From the NCBI GenBank assembly GCA_018806985.1, contig JADANN010000031.1, positions 62,001 to 126,000 on the forward strand: a DNA stretch of 64,000 nucleotides. The letters run 5' to 3'. Position 1 is the first letter of the stretch, and each line of letters begins with the position of its first letter. This document shows, in pieces, positions 25,238 through 38,820 of this stretch. The position numbers and the translations under genes were made by a program. This DNA comes from Angiostrongylus vasorum (taxonomy: Eukaryota; Nematoda; Chromadorea; Rhabditida; Metastrongylidae). The notes beneath the pieces are model-generated. The model had not been told where the DNA came from, ran no database searches, and saw nothing but the letters and a program-made list of their open reading frames with translations.

Positions 25238-27973
25238 AGCTCTTCATAAATACATCTCGTCTATCTCGTATATTATACGTGGCGTTGGTGTGTTTTTGTT
25301 TATGCATTGTGGCCTGCACATCAGTTCAACTAAAAGCCAGAAGGAAATTACTCGAAACCTGTAAGAGGTTCTATATCACCTCTTACAATATTAACGTTTA
25401 GGCTGAGGTAATCGATGAGCTAGTGCGCAGATCCACCTGAAGTAGATTGCGGGTACATCTACTGCTAAGTACTTATAGAGAAATATGATTCTCCTATGTT
25501 TTTCGAACGAGGGGAACCCACTTAAACAACCTTCATGAGTGACTGCAAACGGAGATCCTATGTGCCTGCCCAGTTTTATCGATATTCAGTAGGATTTCAC
25601 GCGATGTAAAAAGTACAGGTGATATCGTAAAAAATGGATTGTATTCCCTAAAACGAAGACCGTTTAATATTCCTAAATATCCTTATCCATTAAAGTGCAC
25701 TATGATTAACAGTCAGCTCATGCAAAACTTGGATTTAACTATTCGCGACATTATGAACGTATACATCCTAATATGGCGGGGCGAGTGAACAATTTACACT
25801 TACGCTCTCATTTTCTGTCGAATGGATTACAGAACTCCGGGCGTCAGGTCAGAAAAAGCATGGTGTATACTTCATGGTCTACAAAAAATACCTCTTCCAA
25901 CAAATTCATTTCTCGGGCATACACCGTAAAATACAACACTCAGAGAGATCGCCTGGATAAAGGAGATCCGTGAAAAAGCAAGTGGAAAGCTTCATTTGTT
26001 TTCATAGTGTAACATTGAAGACAATAAACACATTGGAGGTACATAAAAGAAGGATAAAGTATAGATGAAAGTAAGGAGAAAATTCATACGAACGAAAAAC
26101 ATTGAAGTTTCACATATCGGCGCTTCAAATTCGGTTGCTACTCACTGGGATTGTACGTGGATAGCAAATCAGAACCGTACTTCTTCAAAATGTTGGACAT
26201 CGTAACAATTTCAGACGGAAACCTGAAACAGCATGCGGTAGAACAATGAAATGGTAGTAGTTATTTACGTACGATGATTTGCCTCAGTGCTTAGCTTAAT
26301 TAAACAAATATTAATACCAATACTCTTTCAAATCATGTGAATGGAGAGCTCAACAATTGGATTCTACTAAACATAGCAGTTCTTAAAAAAGAACTAATTC
26401 AATTCGTGCTACGATAGGTGTGAGAAAATGTACCAGATAAAAACAGAAAGCTTATACAAAAAAAGGGTTTGAACAGCTGTACATATGTAATGTGCAAATT
26501 TAAAACTGCGCGAATAGACATAGCACATTCGCTCAACTAGGAAAACAAATAATAAATAGTGTTCTCTACGAAGCACAGAGTAGTCTCAGCAGTAGTGGTA
26601 CAGTGAAAACGAATGAACTCCACGAAAAGTGAATTCATACAGACTAAAGGATTTAGAGCCAAACCTTTTATTCTCTAGAAAACCCGTCCAAAACTCAAGC
26701 GCTGATAATCACTGTGCAAACAATCGATAGAAAGAGTTGGGAAATATTCGTTGTGTCCAAGAGTTCGAAGAATCTCTACCAACTGCCATGGTAAATGGTA
26801 AGGATTGTCGTCATTGAATTTTAAAAGAGCGACAACTCTGAAACTTGATTTTTTATAAATGGGATGAAAACATGTCAAAGATTAACAGTTAAACATATAA
26901 TATCTGAAATTCCATTCTGGAAAGTCAGCTCCTTCATTCATTTGAACAAAAAAAAGGAAGAAATAAAAAATACACATGTAATACCAAAACACACAAATAT
27001 GTATGGCAAATGGGTTTTTCGTCTGTGCACTGTGTTTCACACATTGAACCAATCTATGCATTGTGGATTTATCTATGAACGCTAGATGAAGGCAGTATAG
27101 AGAACGAAGAACGAAAATCACCCAATTAATTGTGTCTTACTTAGGAAACGCTAGGACTGATACGACAAAGAAGAATGTCAGCACCCTCAGGCAACAACCA
27201 TTTGACTGTCGACCTTAAGCTGTGTAGAGTTGGTTAAGGAAATGACAGGGAATGAGCCACAGTAATAGAAGAGGCCAGATATGTTCGCAGAAGCTTCAGC
27301 ATTTGTCTGAACACGAATACATGATTGATTACGTTTCTTCTTTCCTGGTACAGCAATAAATGCTTCCAGAAAATAACGATTAAATTTCTCGAGAACTTCT
27401 ACTCAGATCTCTCGACGCCAATGATGATGAACAATCATATGGTGGTTCTAGCAGGGGAAAATGGAAGCCTTCAGTCTGTAGAAGACACTGCAGTTATCTC
27501 CGCCCACTTGACTTGTTGCATCGTTAATCAGATGGGATAGACGTCTCATTTTCTGGTCAGTGGCATAGCATACACCGAAGTTTGTTAACGTAACCTCTAC
27601 CGAGTTGATGTGTGGAGACTAGATGAGAAGGTAGAACGTTCACTGATAGCGGTTTGCGACAAAAATGTGTACTTGTTTCTCGTTATGGGAAAGTACACTG
27701 CCTATTAAAAGAGCCGCATTCATAACATACTAACCAGGTGCTCATAAAGAAAAGAATTCCTGACGAAGGAACCACTCTTTGGCGAATATGAAATATTTAC
27801 TGACAGTTTGCTCCGCACATGGTGATGTTACCTGACCTAGGTGATCTGTGCGATTTGAGTTCTAATCTGGTCGACGAAGTACGTGAACCTCCATAATCTT
27901 AAGCAAAGTCCTCTAGGACGACATAAGTGCACATTCTATTATTTCGCTTTGACCTCAGCAACGTCGTTACGGT
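25238..27973. other. Intergenic stretch without a recognised gene
   Basis: AT-rich. A 71-codon plus-strand frame at 27325-27540 follows a fair acceptor (TTTCCTGGTACAG) but shows no family signature. Nothing else stands out. Confidence 0.35.
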
Positions 27974-29223
27974 TCACTCGTTCAGTCTAGTATTTATGGA
28001 TGGATTCAGTATTAAGCCGATTATGGAAGAATCAATGACATCAGGCGCAGTCAAGCACTTCAGCAGCTCTGGACGAGTAATATTCCCTTTGTCATCAACC
28101 AAGCTTTTGATGGCCATCCTCTTGGCTTCAGTAAGCACATGATGTTTTATATCGTCTCACTTGTCTCGTTATCATATTCTTAAATGGTTAACATACTGAT
28201 TATGTTCATGGTCAGTTGTTTCAAACGTACAATGTTGTCGATTACTAATGCATTATGACAAAAGAAATAAACATCAACATCTCAGTAATGATGGTGATCG
28301 CAGTACATTTTTCACACGCATCGGCGATGAGTTAATATACGTGGTTGACGAAGCAAAATACATGAAGTGAATGCAAGAATGTTGAATTACGAAATGAGCT
28401 CACCATTTTCGAAATCTGTTGAACGACTTGAAAAAAGTAGTCAGATCAATAGAATGAATGGGATGGTGGACGTTTTAAAATGAAAAGCAGGTATTTTCAA
28501 TACTCACCGCGACTCGGAGATTCTAGAATATTCATCCAAACTCATCTTAATTTTTCCCACCGAATCATTGTCAATAATAATATTTGACTCTTCTTTCAGA
28601 ACTTCCACTGGAGTTCCTGTCACTTCCAGTTCAATCTATAACACTAAAAAATTTGCCCCACTTTATTTTCCAGAGACAATGGAGTCTTTGAAACTGAGTG
28701 GAAAAGAAATTTAACAAACATGGATATCGCTCGAAGAAATCTTGGTGTAAGCAAGAGGCTCTGACAAGCACTCAACTTTCTTAACCCCAAAAACTGGTTC
28801 TCCATTAGGAGATAAATTCACGAAACTGAAATAGTATCATCTATGATGCCTACAGAGGAACAGATTGTTGAAAAAACTGAACTATCATGAACAAACACAC
28901 AAAGAGATATACCTTACTGCCCCAAAAAACCAGTGTCCTTGTCGAAGAAGAGCTCCATTCTCCTTCACACGAATATTTGGTACCATGACTCGACCGTGGG
29001 AGCGGCTCCATGCTTCCGACATATTTTTCCCTATCTTAGTGACCAACATCAATTCCCGTTCAGAGTCCTAAATCACTGTTATAGAGCATTAAATCATAAT
29101 GTAATAAATACGCTTATGTTATTGCATCAAAGACGAAGACACTCGTCACATGTAAATGCAGTCTTGAATATGATCACGTGCGAAGAAACGGTGTACCTTG
29201 GTAGCAAATATCGACGAAACCAT
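27974..29223 (-). CDS. Orphan six-exon gene, complete, 196 aa
   Basis: I do not recognise the family. Minus-strand exons join in phase: 29223-29197 (ATG), 29067-28913, 28825-28720, 28635-28508, 28426-28404 and 28125-27974 (TGA), giving 591 nt. Every junction uses GT-AG, and the 23-nt fifth exon is needed to fit the phases on both sides, which is good evidence the model is right. The protein is soluble-looking: a middle section with HGRVMVPNIRV and HWFFGAVSFVNLSPNGEP, possibly a small beta-barrel, then an acidic part and a charged helical end (AKRMAIKSLVDDKG). No signal peptide or membrane segment. The first exon could start further up at 29260, where a TTTCTCAG acceptor could be a trans-splice site or an internal splice. 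The larger minus-strand orphan gene ends about 1.1 kb upstream, so the two could share a transcript. Confidence 0.6.
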
Positions 29224-29616
29224 ACTTGAACGACCCAAGTGGGAAACAGATATTAGGCAGCTGAGAAAGTGAGAACTTTATTTCTTGGCTTCAACTTCAA
29301 ATGTAGCCAACAGCAAAATTTATTAATTAGAAAAGTACTGTGATTTAATACGACGTAATTCTCCAAGAAGTTTGTTTCTTCTATCGGCAAGCAATTCTAA
29401 GCCTCCTGAGCAAATGATTTCTTGGATATGTCTTTAGCAGTGAGTTATTCAGATTCCATGGGCACGTGGTTCCTTCGGTTTCTACTAAAATGACACTTGA
29501 TTGAAGAAAGGCATTCTTAGTGGGTTGTATAAGGCAGAGTTCTGTATCCAAATCCTAGCTTCCATGCCATTGGTTGTGGTCCTCGAATGTCGTGCCTCAG
29601 AACTTTACACTTGACA

Positions 29617-29985
29617 CTTGAATGGCCCGTCCTCACTGGTTGTGCGGGCCCCAGCATAATCTCCACTTTTCGGAGATTTGCTGTTTAAGCCATTGTGATT
29701 CTCTGGAATCTTGAGGTCAGCCTGGCCAAAGTTTGCTCCAGGTCGTCACCACCACAGGTGGTCACCGCCCTTGTGGATCAGACGGGGATTTGCCACCATG
29801 AGACTTTGATACCAGGACGGTGGTGGATCCTGGAATTGGTTTGCTCTTAACTAGGCTTCCTGATGGAAACCTCGGACTCCTTCTCAGCTTGGGAGACCCT
29901 GCCAGGGGATGAATCTCCCGCTGTACATCGCAGTCCAACACCCAAGAACACCTCCCAGCCACGATGAGGCAGTAAACCATTGGGA
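29617..29985 (+). repeat. Repeat R copy, near full length
   Basis: Begins GGCCCGTCCTCACTGGTTGT and ends GATGAGGCAGTAAACC. It is one of the best-preserved members. It lies between the two minus-strand orphan genes and is antisense to them. Confidence 0.85.
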
Positions 29986-30308
29986 GGCCTCAGAACTACT
30001 CTCCATAAATTGATTAATGATGTCGATCTATAGTTCTTTCAGCACTTTGAAAGGTTCCACGCAGCACTTTTACGATTCCGTCAAGACTTAGTCAAGTCAA
30101 GTCAAGTTAGAAATGATAACCTCATCTCTTTAACACCAAAGTGTTCATGAGTATTTTCTGATATATAGGTGGCTCCGGTACTTCGCCGCATTTTTTCTTT
30201 TTAATAAAATAGGTGTGGAGATAGCTGTTGTTTGAGGAACAGTCCAATTTTCCGTCGCATTTCATAAGGCTCGCTTTCGCCACTCAAAGAAGATGCAAAA
30301 CGAGCTAC

Positions 30309-33300
30309 TTAACGATGATCTCTTTGCTTTCTGCAAAATTTGTGCCGCTCTTTTTTTCGACCTCCATTCATTTTAAGTACTTCGGAAATGGTTTTATTTA
30401 ATCGTAATAATCTCGATTCCTCTTAAACAGTTCTGCATGTACCTGCTTCAGTTAACGTCTTCTTACATTCGTTAACACGATTTTCACGTTCACTACAAAA
30501 TTTAGGAAACCCACCATGCTTCACATTTTCCTGAGAGATTTCCTAAAGAAATGAAGCAATGATATTGTGAGATATCTTGAATTTTCAAATTGAATTTCTT
30601 ACTACGATTGTGCAAATTGAATAGAAATAGACTAGAAATTACAGAAATATAGAGCAAATATGTGTATTAAAAATCATGTGCTACGAAAACAAAAGCGTAG
30701 AATGCCATCTAGAAACAAGTAACCTAGTACTGTCCCACTGCATACCGATTTAATAAACGACACTGAAACACAATGAACGATAACCTCTTCCCTTTATGTA
30801 GGCTAATCATTCTACTCGCCTATGGAAAAACAGTAGTTTTGATACGATTTCGAAACTACCAATGGATGCAACTTCAATAAGAGTATTAACTTTCGGAAAA
30901 CTATACCATGCTCATATAAATGCTTAGCTGTTTTTTCTGCATGAGTTTTAAAAACCGATTTGGGTCCACGCACATGCCATTCCCTCTGAGCAGATCTCTA
31001 GGATATGGTAGCACTGAAAAAGGTGATTCTGAAGAAAAAGCGGTGTTGTAAGATAGTTTAAGTAAAAGCTTCAAACCAGCGATGTAAACTACAACGGTAG
31101 AAGTAACATAACACCTTTTGCAAATGACGGCTGTCCCAGTTTTTCATTAGGTGAGTTTTGCATAACGTCCAATTTACCTTGATGTAGCTGATAAAGCTCG
31201 TCCTAGAAGTAGCGCTCCACAATAATACTCAAACGCAATCACGTTTAAGGATTTGTATATTACATTACATATCATTAAAACTTCTGCAGACCTCGTCCTT
31301 CACCATCTGTTTTTGGCATCTGCGAATCGTTTGCTCATCAGTTACTGGATTTAGTAAGTCGCAAATTTGAAAATTGATATCCGTTGAATCAGTGTATGAA
31401 TCAAGGTACACCCTGAGTATAAAAAAAATCATTCATTAAAAAACCCTATAAAATGGAATCCGAATGCATTAATATGGAAATTAAGCTATCAAATAATTTA
31501 CCTTCGTACATATGTCCAGTAAATTCTATACCGATCAACCGTACCACATTCAACACCTGGTAAAACTCTACCGAAATGCTCCGCCCAGAACACTTCGCCA
31601 CTATAGCTTTCATGATGCACGCAGTTGCTAATTCCCACGTTTGTCTTAATCTGTAAGAGAATCCAATATAAATCTGAAGCAAAAAATGTATAGATTTTCT
31701 TTAATATAACTACTTAAAAATACGAGTAAAATCCCACGTCATGCTTTGCTTCTACTAACACGAGAGCGAAGCCCAACATAACGGTCGCATAGACATTTAT
31801 TACATTTGCAATGCTACTGCTCATTTGCAGATGCAAGGATATGGTGTAGAATCCAATTAAAAAAATAACTGCCTCAATCCGCATCGTAATGAAAATCCTA
31901 ATAAGGAAGAACTCACACAGACTGCTCCGTCTTTGCTAAGCATGACAGAATTGGGACCAAGTGAGGTGTGGGTGACGTTACATTTCCTTAACAGGTCCAC
32001 GTCCGAAATCCCATGCTTGTTCACTGATTTAAGCATGATAAGGAGTTCATGGGTTTTGGCGATACTAGAATAGATCAGTTTCTCTAGTGATGCGAAAACC
32101 AAGTGGAATTCAATATGCATTTGAGGAATCTTTACACTTGCTGACAGATGGAGAATGATACAGTCGTTCAATAATAAATTCATTTTATGAAGTATTTACT
32201 ACTGTTTGTTTTCATGTTTCGGTGAGTGCGATCCCTCGCCTTGGGCAAAGCAAGTCTTCCATCTCTCAGCAGTTGGCAAATTGATGCGAGAATAAAAAAA
32301 CGCTGACTTAAAAAATCTCTGATCACGGCAAACCATTGTATGTGTAGCCCAAATATGCATCTATGCACATTGGCGATGCTATGAAAGAAGTCAAATACAT
32401 AGCGCTTCCTCGTGGGACTGCTCCATGCGGAAAGCTTTACGATTTTGCGCTTTATTTCCAGCTATATTGTCTGCATCACCTGTATTACCTATATCATCGT
32501 AAATTAGCAAAACATTTCACCACGAACGCTGCCTATACTTGTAAAACCTCTGTACGTTCCTGCCGTATACCATAGTCGCACTCAGCCGCATCTGCTTCAT
32601 TCACTATAGGGACACAAATGGCACACTTTACATTTAAAGCTTCTCGCTCTCACAGTTTCCGTCACTAATTAAATACAAATTGCAGCTAATGTGCACACTT
32701 TTTAATTAATGAAATGCTCCAATTCATTAAAAGAGTGAATCTGTTAAAAAGTACTCACAGTCCGATGTATTTGTTACATACATGATATAGGGGTAAATTT
32801 ACCGTCGATCTATGCTACGACAGCAACTATTTTTTATAAAATTAATATAAAAAACTATAAAGATCATACTTCAGTGAGAGGAAATGAAGTAGCATGTACA
32901 GACCTTTCTTTTAACGACTTTGACTTAATCTAAAGCTTAACCTACATGACAAGTTACACTCAGAAATCGAAAGTCGTCTGACTTAATAATTAACATTGCT
33001 GGAGATAAAAAATGTTGGAAAAACTGTCACGTATTAATGCTCAGAAAATCTAGATTGGAAAGATGATAACATATTCCAGTGATATGGAACTTTCATGGGA
33101 AACTGAGTACACTTCTGAGTTTTGCCAGTTCCCTTCAAATTCAAAAACTCTGTTTCTTTACCGATATACTCACAAGAAAACACTTCCACTGAGAAGAAAT
33201 CAACATATGACCCCTTTTTTTTTGTAGTGTGAAAATAAGGACGTGTGTAGTATGCTCACCCCTTTGTTTCGGTCAGAAATCTATACAGTTCTCTGTTCTT

Positions 33301-36300
33301 AATGCTGTAGCATTCAACCAAAAATTCCGATTCTAATGGATAAACATCTAAGCATATTGCTGTTGTACATCTCTCTGAAAAAACATCAAAAATAGCATTA
33401 CAAATTGGATTCGTTTCAAAACGATTAACTTACTTCGAATCGCGACGTCATAGTCTACACAATCGTCCTGAAGTTCTCGCTCCTACATTATTATGTTTTC
33501 AAAACAGATGTTTATATAAGTAAAAAAAAACAACCAGGGAATTTGGAGTTGTTAAAATCCACACACTTCTCTGTTTTTCAAAATCCTCATCGCTTCAATT
33601 TGATCTTGAGGAGCAACCGATTCTAACACTCCAGTACTTAAGAAATGACCATAAGGTGGATAAGTGAAGTCGAGGACGAACTTCGCATATGTCATATATA
33701 TACGGTTGTCCTTAATATATGATGGCCTGTCAATAAGCACTTCGCCAAGCTCAACGCTCGCAACAAACAACTTGTTTCCATTACGTCGACTCCACTTGTA
33801 GCAAATATTCGTAGATATCTGAAAACTACATATTTGTAGCCATAACCCTCGCAACGCAGTGCTGGCGACGACGCCTGATTCTCAGCCTTGATGAACTTTC
33901 CGGCCTATAAATAAACAAGGATTTCCGGATAACTAGAGGACTTCGTCGGTACACTAATGGTCTTTAGGAAAGACTCTGCTCTATCGTTCTATGGATATAA
34001 ATGGTATTTATGGGGCTATTTAATGTCTGTTACTATGGTCCATCATATAAACGCACTACTGTCAGAATTCAAATGCTTTGTAACTAATGAGTCCTACTTT
34101 TATACCCAACCTGTACTCCCGTAATTCTTAGCTCTCTACATCTAAGCGCCCAAATATGTGGTTACTGCACACGCTTGGAAAACTTTGCTTTTGTATATTT
34201 CTAAGTGCAGAATGGAGCTCTTCCTACTAATGCGCAATACAAAATATCTGTTCAACAAGCTATCAATAAATAAGAAAAAAGTGTAGGGAAAACAATTCTG
34301 TGTGTTAAAACAAACCACCGAAAAGAAAATGAGACCTATAGTTGTCTTACTGGCCACTCCCGCAAAACCATTACGACACCTACAGGCGCCACTCTTCGTG
34401 AGTGTTAATGGGGGTTGAATGCATGGCACATTCTTCCAGGAACTGATCAAGGCCGAACGCTTTATTACTCACATCTCTCTAATAGTTCACTACCCTATCT
34501 GGACTTGAAAAGTTCCTCAACATGTTGTAAACGAATGCTAATCTACCCGGCGCCACTATCCATGCAAAAATCTTTGCCGCGGCCACTTTTCTGATTTTTT
34601 TCATTGTTCCGCGAATGAATAGAGCGAATTAATAGTTTTGACGAGCGAGTACGAATGCGGACTTTTGTGGACCGCACTTGGTATATTTGATCACTAACGG
34701 GGTTACAAGTAAGAAAGGATAAAGGATAAGGCATTGGACCATGATCAACCTCCAACACATTTGAATCCATCAAGACCCGTCAACAACGTCAATGATCGCG
34801 GGTGTGTTCTTGTTTATGTCTTGTATTCTACCAGCCAATACGGCCAATAACCTGCAATCAAGTAACAGGGAAGTATATGGGAGGCCGTTAGGAGTCGCCA
34901 CCAACAAATAGGCTTCGCGTCTACTTTTTGAGAGAATGCCAGGATACCCGTGAGTGAGTATACATAGCCACCCCGTTCAGAGCGTAGGAAGTTAATCGAA
35001 CAAAGTAGAATAAACGGGCTTCATGTCCTCGAAATGGCAGCGATGGGTAGGACGAATACGGAGAAGCTACCAGAATTTTGTCATTCTATGAAATCTAAAA
35101 CGCAAGGTTTAAAGTCTAAATGACCTGTACATATAATGCACAACTTGCATCTGAGTGCACGATAGAGGACTTGATCGTGAAGACAAGAAGGATGATGTCA
35201 TCAGACTGGAAGAGACGAGAAGACGCCGAACATTAAACGTCGTCTACGGCAACGGAGAAGAATTGTTCCTTGGAACAGGTGACAATACAGGAGTCGGCGA
35301 TGTCGCCGTTTTCGTCAACACCAGCTTGGCCATGAGCATCGATTCATTCAAACAACTAACAGTAGAAATCGGACGTTTACAGTTCACAAAATGTGAATCA
35401 ATACCTGCTTTGACACCATTCGCCATCTACGCACCGAAATCAAGCTATGACGAAGACTTCTATATAGACTCGGAGTTCTACAGGGAAGATCGCACATTTT
35501 GTAAGGTCATGAAGGAGATTTTCAGGCCAAGATTGGACCCAGATGAAGGTGTGATGAACGTCAAATTGGGACCCACGGGTTAGAATGGAACGAGCAGGGT
35601 GAGCGGCTGAGTTTATCACGCCGACCAAGAGCATTCATCGTAACTCGCAATTCCAGAAGCCCCACTCTTAACGCTGAATGTGAGAGTTTTCCGATGGAGA
35701 AAACCATAACGGCCACATAGTGGTAAATCGCAGCGGTTTGCCTAATGTCACTGCTGCCATTTTCACGGGATCAGTTAATCGCCCACTTCGTGCAAGATTT
35801 AATTCCTTACGGAAAGAAGAAAAAGCCGCTAAGTTCAAAAAAACGAAATTGCAAAAATCACAATAAACTGCATTTGTTCAATTCACTGGTCGGCTGTTGG
35901 GAAGATGGCATTCTCGATAATATAAACGAGGAATACGATCGGCTCATTCAACATCTTCACGATAACGTTATGGAAGCTGAAATCTCGAAAGTCACCAAGC
36001 CACCTCTGTCTCCAGGAACACTAGAACTGGTAAGCCAGCGTGCAATCGCACGCGCTGCAGGCAACCGCGAACTAACGTCCGAACTCGCAAAACAATGCAG
36101 ACAGGCGATAAAAGAAGATCTTAGAGAGAGAAGAGCAGCAGTTATGGTCGAAGCTGCAGAGGCTAGAAGCCATTCGCAAAACCCACCGAACTTCGCCAAT
36201 TACAAGACAAGATGATCGCACTCCGACTTCCCAGATTGAATAGTTGCAGCTTCCAGAAAGGCAATGGAGAAAATCATTCATGGTTGCTATTAGAATCTCT

Positions 36301-37804
36301 CCAATGGCCGTGTCTCGCTCCTTCATACGAAACAAAGGTGGAAGGATATGCCGTGCCACCGGTTCTCCCTTCCGAAATCTGACATGCTGCTTTGTCGGTA
36401 AATAATCGAACATCACCAGGTCTGGACGGGACTAGATCTTAACATCTGAAGAATCTTCTGCCAGCCCTCGTAAAGACACTGGCTCAGCTCTTCACACGTT
36501 TCCTGTCTGCATGCAAGGTCCCTACTCATTGAAAGACCAGCAAGACCGTGCTACTATTCAAGAAAGGTCACCTCTACGACATCGGGAACTATTTCCCAAT
36601 GTGCTTGTTGTTTGGCGTCCATAAGCTTTTCACTCTAATCACTCTAAACAAGGCTCTGATAGAACACTGGACGAAGGACAGCCATGTGAGCAAGCAGGGT
36701 TTCGAAAAGGATTCAGTACGACAGACCACGTCAACGCGATGGGAAGACTCACAGAAGTATCGCTAGAGTACAGAAAGATCGCTCTGCCTCACTTCCATCG
36801 ATTTAAGGAATGTGCTTGACTCAAAAGCAGTCATGGAAGCCCTGGACAGTCAGGGAGTCTCTACCCAGTATGTGAAAATTCTTCGTGGGCTGTATAAAAA
36901 CTTCAGAATCAAGATGTCACCATTCTACAATGATAGTAACTTCGACGTCAAAAGAGGGTTAGGCGATGCGATACCATCTCGCCAAAATTATTTAGCGCCA
37001 CTCTCGAGAACGTCATGAGAACATTCGAATGGGAGAACATGGGAGTGAAAACCGATGATTGGCAAATACACCATCTTCGCTTTGCTGATGACATCGTCCT
37101 TACAACACCAAACATTATCCAGGAGGAACGAATACTTGCCGATTTTGATAATGCTTGTGGAAAGATATGTGCTCGACTAAATCTCAAAAAAACGATATTC
37201 ATAAGGAATTGATTTGGTTAATTTTTGATGCAGATTGGGTAATTCCAGCAAAAGAACATATAAACGTAACTGCCTTGCGCAATAATCTCGAGAAACCATA
37301 AATGAAAGCCACTAAAACTGCTGAAGAAAAGTCATTACAATCACTTTGTATTTCATTAACAAGGAGAAGATATCCGGTTCTGAAATCGACATCTGCTCGA
37401 CGGGCTTGCCTTGCGAGGCGGGGGGAGAACATTGGCCGAAATCATTTATATAATTTATACTGCTTATGGAGGAAGATTAGGTGTTGTTCCATACGGACAC
37501 TACAAAAAAAGTGCAACGCTACGGATTTGGTGAAATTCGGGTTTGTTTTTTTTATTGGTGGGAAATGGCGTCGGAACTGAAACGAAAGAATAGAGGTTTG
37601 CAAGAAAAGACAACATAATATATTTTTGCAACAATGATAAGCACACCGTTACAGAAAGGAAATTCGATAAGAGACAGCACAACATTGATCAGTAATTAAT
37701 ATAGTTTTCCTAAAAAAAATCCATTCATTTACCCGTAGTAGAACACTATGAAGTAATTCACCAAGAATTTTCAACGCAGCTACAATCATACTTCTACTAC
37801 TCAT
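30309..37804 (-). CDS. Orphan multi-exon gene (middle exon missing)
   Basis: No family recognised. Minus-strand exons: 37804-37733 (ATG), 33818-33567, 33482-33434, 33374-33260, a gap, 32479-32399, 32140-31917, 31650-31502, 31412-31292, 30542-30443 and 30379-30309 (TAA). All listed junctions keep phase except across the gap 33259-32480, where at least one exon is unplaced; a candidate acidic piece lies near 32571-32610. The N-terminal half has YMTYAKFVLDFTYPPYGHF; later parts are cysteine-containing (SNCVHHESYSGEVFW, GVECGTVDRYRIYW), and the end is strongly basic (GGRKKERHKFCRKQRDHR). No clear signal peptide or membrane span. The first intron, about 3.9 kb, holds an RTE copy in antisense. One segment (GPNSVMLSKDGAVC) loosely recalls a kinase catalytic loop, but the rest does not support a kinase. 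Confidence 0.5.
34395..34485 (+). repeat. SINE 3' tail fragment
   Basis: GTTGAATGCATGGCACATTC followed by a GGCCGAACGCTTTATT end matches the 3' end of the SINE family. 5'-truncated. Confidence 0.5.
34800..37215 (+). mobile_element. RTE-type retrotransposon, 3'-truncated and frameshifted
   Basis: The 5' region begins about 34.8 kb and shares a TGCAATCAAGTAACAGGGAA stretch with the other copies. The endonuclease frame is at 35155-35583 (VIRLEETRRRR, IYAPKSSYDE), with the catalytic GDFNAK region shifted. The linker is at 35745-36215. Reverse transcriptase pieces follow at 36548-37212, with an intact FADDIVL box near 37083. Sequence similarity stops soon after 37.2 kb, so the thumb and 3' UTR are missing, which is unusual for a LINE. 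It lies antisense in the first intron of the orphan gene 30.3-37.8 kb. Confidence 0.88.
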
Positions 37805-37940
37805 TTTTTTTCGACTCAGGATCTTGAAATATTTCCGTCGCATTCCATTTTAATCTATATTTGGCATTTTAGGAATGTGCTTATCACCCAACATCAGCGG
37901 AAAGCAAATTAATGAAAAAAAAACAAGAGTCAGAACTCAC

Positions 37941-38073
37941 CAAGAGAGCATCTTTAATCTTCATGAACCGAAAACCGGAAGCCGATTCATCCCACGTAGC
38001 ATAGTCTACTACTTCATACACATCACACTCCGCTTTACCAAGTCGAGCATTGATCCATGTCCCGACACTAATT
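37941..38073 (-). CDS. Exon-like block of an unresolved minus-strand gene
   Basis: Acceptor TTTTTTAG and donor CTTG/GTGAGT bound 133 nt coding for a section starting ISVGTWINARLGKAECDVYE. The splice sites and composition look real, but its end phase does not join the ATG exon at 37804, so it may be the end of a separate upstream gene or precede an exon I missed. No family recognised. Confidence 0.35.
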
Positions 38074-38528
38074 CTAAAAAACCAATTAAATGGTAATTTA
38101 TGTAAACACAATCTTGAAAGATATAAATAGTCCAAGTTAAAAAGTCTCTTCAACACCGCTGTCATTTGCTAACCTTATTCTTCTCCACAGACCTCCCTTG
38201 TATGAGGAATTGTCGCCTCAACGAAATAAGACTCTGCGTTTACTGCAGGAGATCATCAGAAGGCACCCGTGAAACACGGCGTTTTCATAGCGATTCTCAG
38301 ATAATTATCCGTAGATTCCTCTCCGACAGAAACGACAAAATTAAGGGCTTCAAATGAGAAACCTCTTAGGTGAACACTTCGGGTAGCCTTGCCATGCAAC
38401 AGAGTCAAATTTATAATACAGACCACTAGAGCTGACCGGTAACGGAGTTACTTTTATCACCTAAATCCACATATTGTGCGGGTCCCAGCATTTCCCTCAT
38501 TTGATTCTTTGCCAAGCAGTCGTCTTCG

Positions 38529-38820
38529 TCATTCGTCACTCCACTCTTCTCTGATTTCCACGTGAGCTCGGTTGTCACCTGAGGACTTCGTCTTTTTAAT
38601 AAATATCGTTGAATGCTTGTCCAGCTGACTAACTCCTGGAATCTGGCATCTACTAGAGCACTCGCTGATCTTCATCATAGATAATATCAGGTCTCGCTGG
38701 ATTAGCAAATCTTGCCCTAGTTTCCTCACTAAGAAATGAATGAGTGCTGGAATGGTTTCACGTAATGCCGAACAATGTGTTATGTTGCAGGGCATATTTA
38801 ACCACGGCACCTCGGGCGCA
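38529..38820 (-). CDS. Exon-like block of an unresolved minus-strand gene
   Basis: After an acceptor GTTATAG the frame reads PYSAPEVPWLNMPCN and continues open for about 95 codons, helical and leucine-rich (ALIHFLVRKLGQDLL). Likely donors are near 38581 or 38545. It probably belongs with the blocks at 37.94 and 39.48 kb. YSAPEV recalls protein kinase subdomain VIII, but nothing after it fits a kinase C-lobe. Confidence 0.3.

Noticed and set aside
31917..32140. Kinase catalytic loop in the orphan gene (GPNSVMLSKDGAVC)
   Set aside because: The next exon, in the phase that joins, is cysteine-rich and does not continue a kinase fold.
38760..38820. Protein kinase subdomain VIII (YSAPEV)
   Set aside because: No following DxW motif or C-lobe features, and no catalytic loop upstream. 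A chance match.
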